Shown: positions 34,092 to 45,798, numbered from the stretch's first letter. The stretch: DNA of 64,000 bases from Anaeramoeba flamelloides (GCA_027625915.1 JANTQA010000075.1:1240001-1304000), one strand, 5' to 3'. A program made the numbers and translations. The notes: a model not told the origin generated them from the sequence alone.

Positions 34092-34550
34092 CTGTTGAGA
34101 GAAAAATGTTGGAAACAGAAAAATGATTGGACACCATTTTTAATTGGGAACATTAGTAAAATTGAAAATCAAATCCAATTGATAACTAGGTGGATTTTTG
34201 ATAAATACAGGTTTAAATGTGTTACAAGTTGATTAATCTGTGGTGTGTGTAGAATACTCATTTGAATGGTTGATAACTAAAGTAGATCATGTTATTTTAA
34301 CAAAAACCCCAGTTTTAGTAATCTTTACTATTAATTCTGAAAATGGTAATTTTTAAACTTGTTTTAGATTATAAGAGATAAGGTTTTGAAAAAGCAGAAT
34401 TACCTTCATCCTTATTCTAATAAGTAAATTATTCTTAATTTCTTTTAGTTATTTCACAAACGAAAGAAATTAAAAATAATTTTTAGTAAGGTTTCCAATT
34501 AAAAAAGGTGTCCAACTATTTTTCTCTGTCCAACATTTTTCTCTCAACAG
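34092..34550 (+). mobile_element. 459-bp MITE, copy A
   Basis: It begins CTGTTGAGAG and ends CTCTCAACAG. The terminal inverted repeats extend about 65-75 bp and contain two TTGGA(C/A)A blocks. Copy B at 51794-52252 is the same length and matches along the whole body in opposite orientation. The interior lacks a transposase. The flanking trinucleotides are TTT and TTA, compared with TAA/TAA around copy B. That suggests a 3-bp TWA-type target as in PIF/Harbinger elements (inference). Confidence 0.88.
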
Positions 34551-36036
34551 TTAAGTATTGTTTTTTATTTTTCTTTTGTATTTTTTTTTTTTAATAAAAT
34601 TTGATAGAAAAAAATTCTTTGAAAAGTTAAAAATTTACTTGAAGAAAATTGAATATAAATATTATTTTTTAAAATGGATTATTTTTTTCTATAAAAAATT
34701 TATTCTCTATTATTATCATTTTCTACAACAAATTGTGTAATTTTTACAAGATATGTCGTATTATTAATTAAACACTTTTTTTAAAAAAATTTTTTTTTTC
34801 GTTGGAAAATTCAGAGTTTGATAATTTCTTTATTATTTTAAATATCAAATCAGCTCTGAAGTTTTTTATTTCTATTATTTTTAAATAATGTAATATTGGA
34901 TGATTCTTAAAAAAAATAAATTTATCATTTTTTACTGGTCATCTTTGAATGAAATGAAATTTACTATTCAATAAAAAAAATTGCCATATCGGTGTTAATT
35001 AGAAAATGGTTTTGAATTTTACAAATATTTTTTACTTATTTTAAACTGATCAATAATAATAATAGCTGATACTAGGATTACCATAAACTGGATTAAAACA
35101 TATTTTTAACACCATAAAGCCAATTTCAAATGAAATGAAAACTTTTAGTAACAAAAAATCATAAAAACAAAATATTCTATTTTGTACCAGGTTTTCAATT
35201 AAACTTCAAATTTAAAAAATTGAAAGTGTTTAAATTTTGGTTTAATTCGATATTTGGAATTTTATTTTAATTTCAGTAATCAATCTAATTTTTGGATGTG
35301 GTATCGGTTTTAAAATGACGGAAAAAAATGTAAAATAATATTTGAAAAAAGAAAACTGTATCTACTATTTTACATAAAATATTGATTTGGTATTATTTTT
35401 CCAGAATTGGTATATTCGAAATATAATAATTTCAATTTGACAAAGATAAATTAAATTAAATTATTTATTATATAACAAAATTTCCTTTTCAATAAAATAT
35501 TGTTTTTTTCGTTGTTATTTTTTGTTCTTTTGTAAATACCTAACTTATCAAAGAGAATTAATCAAGTGTGGTAATAGTTTATATGGAAATTCTTTGAATT
35601 TGTATGGATTTATTAGCCAATGGACTAATAGATTACTTAAATAAAACAAAAATTGGATAAATATCTTAGGGGGGTGTGATTTGTATATTTAAGAAAAAAA
35701 AAAAAAAACTATTCTCACATTTTTAAAAGTATAACCATCAATATCGTAAAAGACCACTTCAAAAAAAAAAGGGGTTGTTAAATCCGAACAAAGATAAAAA
35801 GTGCAAATAAAAAATGAAAATAACCATCTTTTTTTGATGTTTTTTTTTTTTTTTTTTTTTTATTGATAAATTTGGTTATGAGAAAAAGTACATAATCAAA
35901 AAAATTTTTAAAAATGAACATTATATTAGATAATAAATAAATGGTAAGAATTTCTTTTTGAGTATAGCTCATACTAATAACAAGGTCATTACGGATTGTT
36001 TAGGGTAAAAATATATTTACTATGAAGATTAGTTCA

Positions 36037-36254
36037 GTTCAGTTACAGTCAGTTGTACTTTTAAGGCACAAACTTTCAACGAAATTTAAGCAACAAATAA
36101 AAATCCCAAATTAAAGCACAAAATTTTGATTATAGTAAAATAAATTGTAAAAAAAAAAAATTACAAAATTTGTGCCTTAATTTGAGATTTTTATTTGATG
36201 CTTAAATTTCGTTGAAAGTTTGTACCTTAAAAGTGGAACTGACTGTAACAGAAC
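36037..36254. mobile_element. 218-bp fold-back element
   Basis: The left arm 36037-36130 (GTTACAGTCAGTT, then ACTTTTAAGGCACAAACTTT) is the near-perfect reverse complement of the right arm 36158-36254. Only about 25 bp of A/T-rich loop separate them. RNA from here would form one long hairpin. A diverged relative appears to surround the MITE near 52 kb. Confidence 0.82.
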
Positions 36255-37739
36255 ATAAATATTTCTCTAATTATAACAAAAAATCAAAATTACTTATTGT
36301 GTTTTGAATCATCGAAATAAGAATCGTTTTTTAGTTATGAATTAATATTATATGAGAAAAAAAAGAGGATTAATCATTTACAAGCAAAATCCTTGTTTTT
36401 GAGAAGACTGTATTAATTTTTTGGTGTGTCATGTCAACCAATCCCTTTATCTGTTATTGTATTATTTGCTATTTTAAACTTTTGATTTTGGTTTTTTTAA
36501 TATTTTTCATTTTTAATATTATTTCAGTTTTGTTTTTATATATCAGTATTTATTTTTTTTTATGATTATTTTTAAATATTTATATTTGAGAAAAGGTTGT
36601 CAATTTAAAAAAACAATTTCCCCGAATTGTTAAAAAGAATTTAATTTTTCATTTTTTAAGTGATTATTTTGAACAATACATATCTTTTGGATTTCGGATC
36701 AAAAACAAATTTTTAAAAGTAGTATAACCGGTTATATAGTTATGTGGAAAGGTTAAATCTGAAAGTGTGAATTTTAATTTTCTTGATGGTTTTTTTTATC
36801 GATTTGAAATATATAATAAATAATTTTGATAATGATTCTTTACTAGGTTTACAATTTTTTTTAAAATTCTTTAATTGAAAAATATACATATTAACAAGTA
36901 CTTAAATTTACCTGTAAAAGTTTTTTGTGATCTAAAATCTCTGGTTTTTGAAAAAATTAAAATACAATCCTTCTTAGTATCAAAAAAATTATAAAGAAAT
37001 TGAATAAGAAAACTATTTAAAATGCATTATGATATTTAAATCCATTTTTTAGCTTTTCAATTTTTTGGTCAATTGTCAAGTGGGATTTTTATGTTTCACT
37101 AATATTTGGATATCAATAACAAATTTGCCCAAACAAGCAATTACAAATAATTAAATATAACTTATATTGGACACAATGTTGATAAATTAATTTTAATATT
37201 TAATTAGTATTAGGAATACATAAATCATTGTATATTGTTTTGTGAAATATATACATTTATCAGAAAACAGATGGAAAGAAAATAATTAAAAATATTTGAT
37301 TTAAAAACTTGATGAAAAAAATAATTTTTCAAAAAAATAGTCAGAAATTATTTAATCAGATTAATAAAAATTATGAAATTTATCGATCTTGTAGGGAATT
37401 TTTCATTAAAGCTCTTATAGTTAGAAAATTTGGGGTAAAAAAGAAAATGTAATAATAATTAATCAGAAATAAAAAAAAAACTTAAAATAGTATAACAAAA
37501 ATATAAAATCAAGTATGTACTAACCTACTTCAAGGGGTTGTTTCTAAAGTTTTATATTTTTTTTGTTATTATATAACTAATTTAAAGAATTCAGTAAAAC
37601 AAAAGATTTTACACCATTATTTTATATAAAAAAAAAAAACAACCCCTAAAATAGTGATTACCTAATTTTTAATCATATATTGTGGAATTTTTATTTATTA
37701 TTGATAATATTTCTATCGGGTTTTTCTTCCTCTTGTGAA

Positions 37740-37960
37740 TCTTGGAGTTAAGTTATTCAAGGGCTGGTAAGTGTTGTAGAGTGTCGTAAAATTTTTAGCT
37801 TTCCCAGTATTTAAAAAAAAAAAAAATAGACAGAGAAATCAAAGATTTCAGCTAATTCTTTTAAATTCTGGAAAATCTAACAGCGGTTTTGGAGGGTTTG
37901 AGAGTTTATTTGTATAATCCATCTATTTTTTGGATAAATAGAACAGTCAAGAAATTTTAT
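37740..37960 (+). repeat. Dispersed repeat modules copy
   Basis: GTGTTGTAGAGTGTCGTAAA is followed by AATCAAAGATTTCAGC, AATTCTTTTAAATTCTGGAA and a GAGAGTTTATTTGTATAATC stretch. These modules recur near 12.5-12.7, 41.7, 44.0 and 51.3 kb. Confidence 0.5.
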
Positions 37961-38672
37961 CAACATTTTTTTTTAATTTAAGAAAAAAAAAGAAATTTTC
38001 TTTTATTTTCTTTTAATTTCTAAAATTTCAATTAGTCAACGAAGGTACTTTTTGAGAAATGATAAAAAAAATTGAATAAAATCCATGATTTAACTCTCTT
38101 CTTATAAACTTTAGAAAAATTAACCGTCATTTTCCAGAATCGAAAGTATTAACGTTTTCAAATTTGTTCATACAAAAAATAATAGTATTTTTTATATTAA
38201 TATTTTAATGATTTTTCTTCTCTTTTTTTATTTTGATAAAATTTTCTTTAATTACTCTTTTCTCTAAATAATAATAATAATTAATTCATTTTATTTTGAA
38301 ATTTTAGGATAAATCCAGAAGAATAATTTTACTTGAAAAAAAGTATATTATCTGTCTAAAACTGCTTACTATATTCATATATAGATATACATAGCTCTTG
38401 AAGTAAACGTTGTTATCCTTTTTTGATATTTTATTTGACTATTAGCTTTTTATGAAAGAGCTTTAATATTGGGTATTTTATTGATTTTTATGTTTAATCA
38501 ATATTTATTTTCAAGATGGATCTTTTACTTTTTGCCTATAAAAAAAAAAAAACAGTAATTGAAAAAATATAAAGAAAAAAGTGAGAAAACTTTTCTTTAG
38601 ATATAAAGTAAACTCTTTGAAAGAAAAATGTTCAAATTAAAAAAAAAAATAAAATAAAATTATTAAAAAAAT

Positions 38673-41018
38673 TTATTGATACAGATTATTTGCGAGATAA
38701 CAAATTGAATTTGCAAGTATTCGTAAGCCTATAAAGCTTTTATCATATTCTCCGCCGCGTTTTTTCTTGTACCTTGAACGAAATGACAGAGTAAATGGTG
38801 CGATATTAGCGCATATAATAACTCCGTATTTTTTTTTTTTTTGTTTGATCATTAATAAAGGAGTGCCGTCATCATATTCTGCGACTAGTTTGCATATTAC
38901 GGACTTTGGGTCATGGATATAATCTGTTTCTATTCGTGTGACTGGCATTGAATGATTAAAGCTTGTGGCAATCGATATATCGTTAATTATTTGGTTTTTT
39001 TCATAATAAATTTTGCCCAAATAGGATTCCTTTCTTCTACTTTTAACGCCTAATTCGCAAGGTAAAAAGGGTTCGTTTATAAGCTTTCCAAGGATACAAG
39101 AACTTGTAGATTTTTTTGGGCTGACGGGTTCTATTAGGGCAGAGTGGCAGCATATTATGAGGTGGCCGCCTTTTTTAACATATGCTCCCAGTTTGTTTCC
39201 CATTTTCCTTGAGTCGTACCAATGTCTTGATGGTGTTGTCCACACCAAGACACATTTAAAGCCCTCGAGTAAGGAATCTGTTATTTTACTTTTTGTTGCC
39301 CAAAAGAGTTTAATGTTGATAAAGGATTTGTTGCTCTCCCATTTACCAGTATTGGCAATGCCCATCAGCGATTGCACGACGTGCTGATTAACAAACCGGT
39401 TGCCAGAAGTGGACAGGATTAAGACTTCATATTTTGGTTTCTTGACGCCAGCAAACGCATCCATATGAAAACTAGTCGGTGCCTTGGTAACGGTGGAATT
39501 CCCAATGGTTGGATCAGAATAATCATGGTTGTTGATTGAAAACCTATTTAAAGGGTTTTTGGCTTTTTTATATTTGTCCGATCGATTAAATGGGCTAATA
39601 TTTTCCTGGGCGATATAATCCTCCATTTTATTCTTGTTGCGATCGCCATCATTATTATAAGAATTTGTAATGCCATTACGTGTTTGTTTATACATACTAT
39701 TCTGATAATGATTGTTGTCAAAATTAGAATTCCGGTTTTGAGGTGAAATAGAAAATATTTGTGATCTTTGCTCCGAAATAATAATTTGGTACTGCGTCTG
39801 CATTTTAAATAACACTTTCCGAAGTGATGACATTAATTGATTTTGATCAAATAAATTTAATCTGAAAAGTTCGTCAAATGAATTAGCAACAACCAAATCA
39901 ATTCTTAAATATGGTATAATCGCAGATACAAAATCTTTTAAGAGAACCCCTTCATTAATTTGACCACCGTTATTTTTGTCGGCACTATTAAGGCTATTGT
40001 TCTTATCATTTGGAATGTTTGTAATTGTCGATTTTTTCTTTAATTGCTTTTCTTTTTGAATTTTTTCATTTTCTTTTGATTTTTCTTTTTCTTTTGATTT
40101 TTCTTTGTCTATTTGTTTTTCTTTGTCTTTTTCTCGTTCGATTTCAATTTCTTTTTCTTCTATTATTTGATTTTCAATGTCTTTTTCTAGTTGGTTTCCT
40201 TCCTTTTCGATCCTTCGATCTTTTTCTTTTTCTTTTTTTTGATCTTGTTCTTGATCGTTTTCTTTTTCTTTTTCAAGTTTATTTTCATTTTCTTCTTCTT
40301 TTTCTTTTCCCTTTTCTCGGGATGTGTTTGTTTCTAAGATCATTGGAATTGTTTCCTTGTTGGCACTTCCAATGTTCTTATTTGTTTTGTTTGGTTTTAA
40401 TTTGCTAGAATCTTTTTGAGATAAATAGATCGCTCTTTCGTAAACACGATAGACAAGCTCAATTTCTTTAATTAGCAAATTTTCGAATTTTAAAATACTA
40501 ATTATTATGTCTGAGGATAGGCAATTGAAAACGCCCTTTTGTGAAAAGATTTGGATCGAGTTTAAAGTAATATATTTTTTGAGATATTCAAGGAGATTTC
40601 CTTTGATTTGGTATTTCTTAAAATCGCAATAGAAAATCAGTGAATTTGAGATTTCCAATTTGGATCGAAAGAAATTAATGCACTCTTGGACGAGCTGCTG
40701 GATTTCAAAATGAGCACTTAGCAAATAGACACCACAGAATTGTTCAATTGTTAAATCAACTTTCCCGTTATAAACATAGGAATGGATTATACTAAATATG
40801 TTTTCAGAGACTTGTGGCAGCTGGACAGTCACTATTCGAAAACTAGTAAGTTTCCACCCATCAGGATAAAAGATTTTTCGAAAGAAATTGGATTTTAATG
40901 CAAATAACAGTTTATGGCCTTTGAAGGTTTTGTTTGTTTCTTTCACATCAAACAAGACATCCCAAAGATTTGAAGAAGGTTGGAAAGTTTTATCTGGTTG
41001 TGCCAATTGACTTGTCAT
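38673..41018 (-). CDS. BTB-BACK protein with GATase1/ThuA-like C-terminal domain
   Basis: This intronless 781-residue protein starts at ATG 41018 and ends TAA. Residues ~15-115 form a BTB/POZ domain (DVLFDV, FKGHKLLFALKSNFFRKIF, HSYVYNG, LLSAHF), followed by a BACK-like helical region to ~200. A Lys/Glu-rich run occupies ~225-325. From ~523 a separate globular domain starts: YEVLILSTSGN, LVWTTPSRHWYDS, LGAYVKKGGHLIICC, VAEYDDGTPLLMIKQ and GVIICANIAPF. This is the pattern of a class-I glutamine amidotransferase-like or ThuA-like Rossmann fold. No clear catalytic Cys nucleophile elbow is evident, so an enzymatic role is uncertain. BTB domains usually dimerise and recruit Cullin-3 ubiquitin ligases, so the C-terminal domain may be the substrate or ligand sensor (inference). 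The next gene upstream on this strand is 4.8 kb away. Confidence 0.82.
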   Translation of the reverse strand: MTSQLAQPDKTFQPSSNLWDVLFDVKETNKTFKGHKLLFALKSNFFRKIFYPDGWKLTSFRIVTVQLPQVSENIFSIIHSYVYNGKVDLTIEQFCGVYLLSAHFEIQQLVQECINFFRSKLEISNSLIFYCDFKKYQIKGNLLEYLKKYITLNSIQIFSQKGVFNCLSSDIIISILKFENLLIKEIELVYRVYERAIYLSQKDSSKLKPNKTNKNIGSANKETIPMILETNTSREKGKEKEEENENKLEKEKENDQEQDQKKEKEKDRRIEKEGNQLEKDIENQIIEEKEIEIEREKDKEKQIDKEKSKEKEKSKENEKIQKEKQLKKKSTITNIPNDKNNSLNSADKNNGGQINEGVLLKDFVSAIIPYLRIDLVVANSFDELFRLNLFDQNQLMSSLRKVLFKMQTQYQIIISEQRSQIFSISPQNRNSNFDNNHYQNSMYKQTRNGITNSYNNDGDRNKNKMEDYIAQENISPFNRSDKYKKAKNPLNRFSINNHDYSDPTIGNSTVTKAPTSFHMDAFAGVKKPKYEVLILSTSGNRFVNQHVVQSLMGIANTGKWESNKSFINIKLFWATKSKITDSLLEGFKCVLVWTTPSRHWYDSRKMGNKLGAYVKKGGHLIICCHSALIEPVSPKKSTSSCILGKLINEPFLPCELGVKSRRKESYLGKIYYEKNQIINDISIATSFNHSMPVTRIETDYIHDPKSVICKLVAEYDDGTPLLMIKQKKKKYGVIICANIAPFTLSFRSRYKKKRGGEYDKSFIGLRILANSICYLANNLYQ

Positions 41019-41564
41019 TTTTTTCTGGGATGTAACACAAATCAGAAATATTTTTGAAAAAAAATGATAATTCTGAATTTATTTTTCATCTATTTTGGAG
41101 TTTATTTACTCCGAAAAATCAGTAAAACTTATTCAAAACATCAAGTGGTTATTATAATTAACATTTTTAAATGGTCATTGTTTGGTACATAAACCACTTT
41201 TACAGTTCATTCCAATTTCAATACAATGAGAAAAAATTTACCTTTGAATGGAAATGTTGTCTCCAGAGAATTCGGTGATGGTCCACTATCTTCTTAAATT
41301 CATTAAAATCTTTTGAATTTGATTAATTCGATGTACCTTGAAAAAATTGGTTACAAAAATTACTAATTTCAGATCGAAAATAATAAATAATCTAAAAGAA
41401 GAGTAAAAATTAGGTTTTGATCAAGTATTTCCCTTTTAATATGCAATTTAACATTTTTTTTCTCTTACTTGAAATACCAATGTAGACTATCAACTTGAAT
41501 TTGTAATGAACAACATTTAAAACCACTCTCTGGTTGAACACTTCTGATAGTTAAATCATTTTTT

Positions 41565-42090
41565 ACCTTTTTAAAGAAAAATTATCCTTTGTGTTGCAAT
41601 CTACCACATATTATATCTCAGAAAAAAACTCAAATTAAATTTTATGTTTTCGGTAAGTGTCGTAGAGTACCTAGGTTTTCTTGAGATTTTCTGTTTTATC
41701 TATTAAGTGTTCTAGCTTTTCTTGAGATTTTCTATTTTATTTGTGAAGTTTTCATGGTTTTTTTACTTTTTGAAATAAACAGAAAATTTTAATAAATTTT
41801 CGGTTTATTTCGAAAAGTAAAAAAACCATAACGAAAATCTATTGATTTTCCAAATAAATAAAAAACTCAAAAAAACCTTATGAAAATCTATCAATTTTCC
41901 TAATAAATAGAAAATTCAAGAAAACCTTTTTAAAATTGCCTAGGTTTTTTTTATTTAGAAATAAACTCGAAATTTTCTTATATTTTCTTTTTATTACTCA
42001 AACCTAAAACAAAAAACCTATCAGTAAATAGGTGGTACTTTTTTTGAATCGCCTCTCCTTATTAACAATAAAAAAATTTACAATAGTTAT
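41565..42090 (+). repeat. Repeat copy interrupted by a hairpin element
   Basis: The left part (TTTTTAAAGAAAAATTATCC, then TTTGTGTTGCAATC) and the right part (AAATAGGTGGTACTTTTTTT, then GAATCGCCTC and TTAACAATAAA) match a single uninterrupted block at 45515-45650. Between them lies the hairpin family copy at about 41650-41965, consistent with insertion into an older repeat. Confidence 0.5.
41650..41965. repeat. Nested hairpin repeat (CCTAGGTTTTCTTGAG family)
   Basis: Outer arms CCTAGGTTTTCTTGAG and TTCAAGAAAACC...CCTAGG enclose an inner perfect stem: CATGGTTTTTTTACTTTT at about 41753 against AAAAGTAAAAAAACCAT at about 41814. A GTGTCGTAGAGTACC module adjoins the left side. A similar inner stem occurs at 51411-51500. 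Confidence 0.65.
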
Positions 42091-43994
42091 GTATTTTTTT
42101 TTCTCAAATACTATTAATTATCTTCAGTTAGATAGTTTCTTAAAGATAAATTTCTTATATTAACATATAAAATAGTCTGTATAACAGAAATAAATCGAAA
42201 ATTAAAGTGTGTTGCATTGAAAAAAAATCATATACATGTTCTATGGTTCTAATGACTCTAAAAATTCACTTTGCAAAATAATATAAAAAGGTGATCACAT
42301 CAATTAAAAATAATCGCAAAATTAACAAAAAACCAAAAAAAGTTAGAAAAAAACTACATTTTGAGGCAAATTTAAAGGTTTAATCTAAAAATTAAAGAAA
42401 TAACTTATTAATTCATTGTCTGTTTTCCCTTATTGGTAAAAATATTAAAAATAGAACTTATTTTGTAAATAAGAAACAAAAAATATATATTTTGATTTTT
42501 TTTTTAGATCTAAATTTGGGGAATAATTAATACTAGAAAAAAATGAAAAAATGTTACTTTTAGAGGTTATAAATATTATTAAACAACATAATAATAATAT
42601 TTTGGTGTAAATTTCGAGATTTGGAAAATTCTTGAAAAAAATTTTCAAAAAATTAAATTTTTTAATGTGGTCACTAAATAAAAATAAAGTAATTTATTGT
42701 TCTATAAAAATTAATATAGATTTTTTAGAGTCGTTTGGAATAGTTAGAATAATACAATTGCTTTCAATTAAAATATGATTTAATTATAGCGGAATCTCAG
42801 GTTTTTTTAACCTTACATAATTACTTCAAACGACAAAAGAAGAAAAGAATAAAATGTTTGGGATGTGAATTTTGAAAAGTATTGATCTGGTAATTGTATA
42901 TGTATTCTACTTATTTTAGTTTTTTTACAATTTCGTTTTCAAAGAAGAGATTTTTTTTTTGCAAAAAATAATATTTCATAATTCATAGATGTTTTCATTG
43001 TTTTTCAAAAAACAAAAAAATATTCTGTAAAATGTTTGAAATTACAAATAAACTTTAAGAGAATTGAGGTTTTGATTTATTTTAAAATCCAGAAGTTTAC
43101 AATTAAAAAATTATATTGATCAAAAAATTTTAATTTTCCTAAAGAAATTGAGAAATTTGTATCAAGTTTCAAATGAAAGGGTTAAAAAAAGATTTTAACG
43201 TTTTATTTTAATACAGAAATGCATCTACTGTTCATTTATTTCTTTTATGATTATCTATAATAATTCGAAGTTAATTATCTTTCTTATTTCTTTACAATCT
43301 TATATATGTATTTAATTAAAAAATGTGAATTTTGCATTTTAAACTGAGACAGTTGGGGTGAACTCGAGTGTATTTATTATTTAACCTATAGATTTTTTTA
43401 TAAATAGCTTGAAAAAAATGATAAATATATACTTAAAAAAAGGGCCGGTCGTTAACTGGTAAAAAATATACGATAAAACCAAAAAAAAATATTTTTTTAA
43501 AATCTCAGAAATAACATTAAACAACTTCTTCTTCTTTAATAAAATTATGAAAAAAATATTTTTGATCTTTTAAAAAAAAAATTTTCTTCATTTTTTCTTT
43601 GTTGTTAATTTTTTGTGGATTCTGAAACTAAATAAATAATAAATTAAATAATATAACCAATAATATAAACAAAAATTCAAAATTTTCGACATATTAAAAC
43701 AGTTCAAACAATCACAATAATACAATTTCCTGAAAATTGGAAATAATTTTGTTTTTTGAAAAATATGAAAATTATTTTTTTCATATATATATTTATTGAG
43801 AGAAAAGGGAAATCAAAGAAAATTTACTAAATAAACAAGAGAAGAAGAAAAATAATTAAAATATTAAAGTGTAAAAATATTATATCATTTAGATGACTAA
43901 ATGAAAAATTATCAAATTCCCTGAAACAGGAGGAGTAAAAACCCGATCGAAAGTTCATCAATACTAAATAATAATTTTACAAGCTGTGATTAAT

Positions 43995-44105
43995 AAATTG
44001 GCATTCCACTGTCGTTAGGTTTTTTTTAATGATTTAAAAGAATTGGGTAAAATATTTGATTTTGCTCAATTCTTTTGAATTAAAAAAAACCTAGACACTA
44101 CCTCT
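43995..44105. repeat. Short hairpin with TTAGGTTTTTTTTAA modules
   Basis: GTCGTTAGGTTTTTTTTAAT ... AATTCTTTTGAATTAAAAAA then AACCTAGACACTACC forms an inverted repeat about 110 bp long with a central AAAGAATTG...CAATTCTTT stem. Confidence 0.5.
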
Positions 44106-44752
44106 GAAGAGTTGGGCAAAAATCTTTTTTTCAGATTTTAGTTTTTTTGTTTTCATTTCATTTTTTGAAATAAATAACTTGTTCGATCGAAATATTTTTT
44201 TCAACAATTGATATTATGTTAAAGTTAAGTTGTTCAAAATAGAAGAACACCAAATAAAATTAGTTGGTAGTATCTAACCATTTGATCGATAAATATTCCT
44301 AATGGAATTTAATCAAATTTACCTATATTTTTTTAATTTAGTTTGGCTCATCTCCAAAATTTTTACCACACCATTAATTTATTAGTATTGATAATTATTT
44401 ATTTTGTTGTTTTGTGAGTACTGTAATTAATAAACAATTGTTTTAACATTTTGATTATAAAATGTTTCTAATTTGGTATTTTTTCTTGAATTGATTCTTT
44501 GAGATTTTTTTTTCAAAAATTGAATTTTGGTTTGTTAAAAATTTTTAATTGGAGTTTATTTTTAATATTTTAAAACTTCCTAATTTTCTAACAATCCTTG
44601 AATTACAATTTTTATTTATTTCAAATTTTGGTAAGATTCAAAAATGGTGATAATTATGGCGAAAAAGTTTTAAAAATATTAAATATTATTATAAGAATAA
44701 TTATTAAAATTATAAAATGATATTTTTTATTTATGTTAAGATATTTATTTTT

Positions 44753-44869
44753 TGATTTTTTATACTTTTTACCTTTTCCAAATTTCCCTTCTTAAGTTAC
44801 TTGGGATCTATGTTCCTTCTCTTTTTGTTTTTTTAGGTGTTTGGGAAAGGTAAAAAGTATAAAAAATCA
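44753..44869. repeat. 117-bp inverted repeat with 30-bp stem
   Basis: The left arm 44753-44782 (TGATTTTTTATACTTTTTAC, then CTTTTCCAAA) and the right arm 44840-44869 are reverse complements with one mismatch. The loop is about 57 bp. It could be a small MITE or a hairpin RNA locus, and only one copy is seen. Confidence 0.75.
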
Positions 44870-44879
44870 TTATAAGAAT

Positions 44880-45170
44880 TGGTTGACCAGATCATGACTA
44901 ACCCAACCAAACTTGTTCATGATCAGATCTTCGACGAGGACTTATGCAACTGAACTGAATCCAACGAATGTGATCTGAAACCAACCAAAGTGAACCAAAT
45001 TGAACTTTCCATACTATCTGTCGAGTCGTTACTTTGACTGGGTTTTTGCTGTCGAGTCGATATCTTGTACTGGGATTTTACGAAAACAAGATTTGGGAAA
45101 CTTACAAAAAAAAAAAAAAAAAAAAAAAACAAAAAAAAAAAAAAACACAAAAAAAAAAAAAAAGCAAAGC
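44880..45170. other. G/C-richer tract plus interrupted poly-A
   Basis: This tract stands out by CTGTCGAGTCG appearing twice 33-34 bp apart, CATGATCAGATC, and repeated CCAACCAAA/GAACC words. A-runs broken by single C bases follow at 45105-45165. A 125-residue minus-strand frame spans it but is dominated by a Phe run from the A tract, so I do not call a gene. Confidence 0.4.
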
Positions 45171-45514
45171 AACTGAAAAGAAAATTTCGAAAACCAAATC
45201 TTATTCTTAAAAACCAGAGCTTTTTAGATTCAACCCATCTATAAAGTTCTAAATCAAAATTTAATAAACAGCCTTTTTCATTTGATCTATAGTTGTTCAA
45301 ATATTTAGAACTCTTTATTAAAACAACCTATGGTGGCGATCCAAAAAAAAACGACATAAAAGGAAACAACCACCAGCCCATTCAACACTTGGGGCACAAA
45401 AAAAACTTTTCACTGAAGTTTTTTCTTTTTTCTATTATTTTTTGACTCTTTCATTTCTTGCTTTTCTTTCTCTTTTTCTTGTCTTTTTTCCGAAATAATT
45501 TATTCTTTTCATTT

Positions 45515-45665
45515 TTTAAAGAAAAGATATCCTTTGAGCTGTAATCCTGCTTACATTACAGTTAGGATAAAAAACCCCTAAATACAATTTTAGAGTTTCA
45601 GGCAAATAGGAGGTAATTTTGTTGAATCACCTCTGCTCAACAATAAAAAAAAAAAGATATTTATT
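45515..45665 (+). repeat. Uninterrupted copy of the 41.6/42.0-kb repeat
   Basis: TTTAAAGAAAAGATATCCTT, then TTTGAGCTGTAATC, then AAATAGGAGGTAATTTTGTT, then GAATCACCTC and CAACAATAAAA aligns with the two flanking parts at 41565-41640 and 41990-42080. Confidence 0.5.
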
Positions 45666-45798
45666 TTTTTTAAGATAATATTTAAAAACTATTTTTTGGG
45701 GAATAAAAAAAAATGAAATGAAAAAACAATAAAAAAATTTCAAATTATATTTTTTTCAACTCTCAAAAATCTTTTGATAATAATTATTAAGACTCTAT

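Larger units (their letters stand above)
32548..38672. other. Large non-coding region with mobile-element copies
   Basis: About 6.1 kb separates two minus-strand genes. It contains a 459-bp MITE (34092-34550), a 218-bp fold-back (36037-36254), a repeat-module copy (37740-37960) and a T run near 35838-35860. The short open frames here have no domain signal. A G-run/C-run pair (GGGGTTGTTT near 37535, AAACAACCCC near 37645) is a weak further inverted repeat. Confidence 0.6.
41019..45798. other. Non-coding repeat-rich region
   Basis: No gene is recognised over 4.8 kb. It holds nested hairpin repeats at 41640-41970 inside a diverged repeat (41565-42090) that is related to 45510-45665. It also holds a repeat-module copy at 43995-44105, a 117-bp inverted repeat at 44753-44869 and a G/C-richer tract at 44880-45100 followed by poly-A blocks to about 45165. 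Confidence 0.6.

Noticed and set aside
34032..34232. 66-residue frame overlapping MITE copy A
   Set aside because: The frame crosses the element boundary and is not kept as an open frame in copy B.
43441..43470. Possible tRNA-like GGCCGGTCGTTAACTGG segment
   Set aside because: No matching acceptor stem, B-box or anticodon arm; no tRNA or rRNA was found by eye anywhere in the window.
44923..45300. 125-residue minus-strand frame
   Set aside because: About a third is a Phe run from poly-A blocks; the rest lacks similarity to known proteins.
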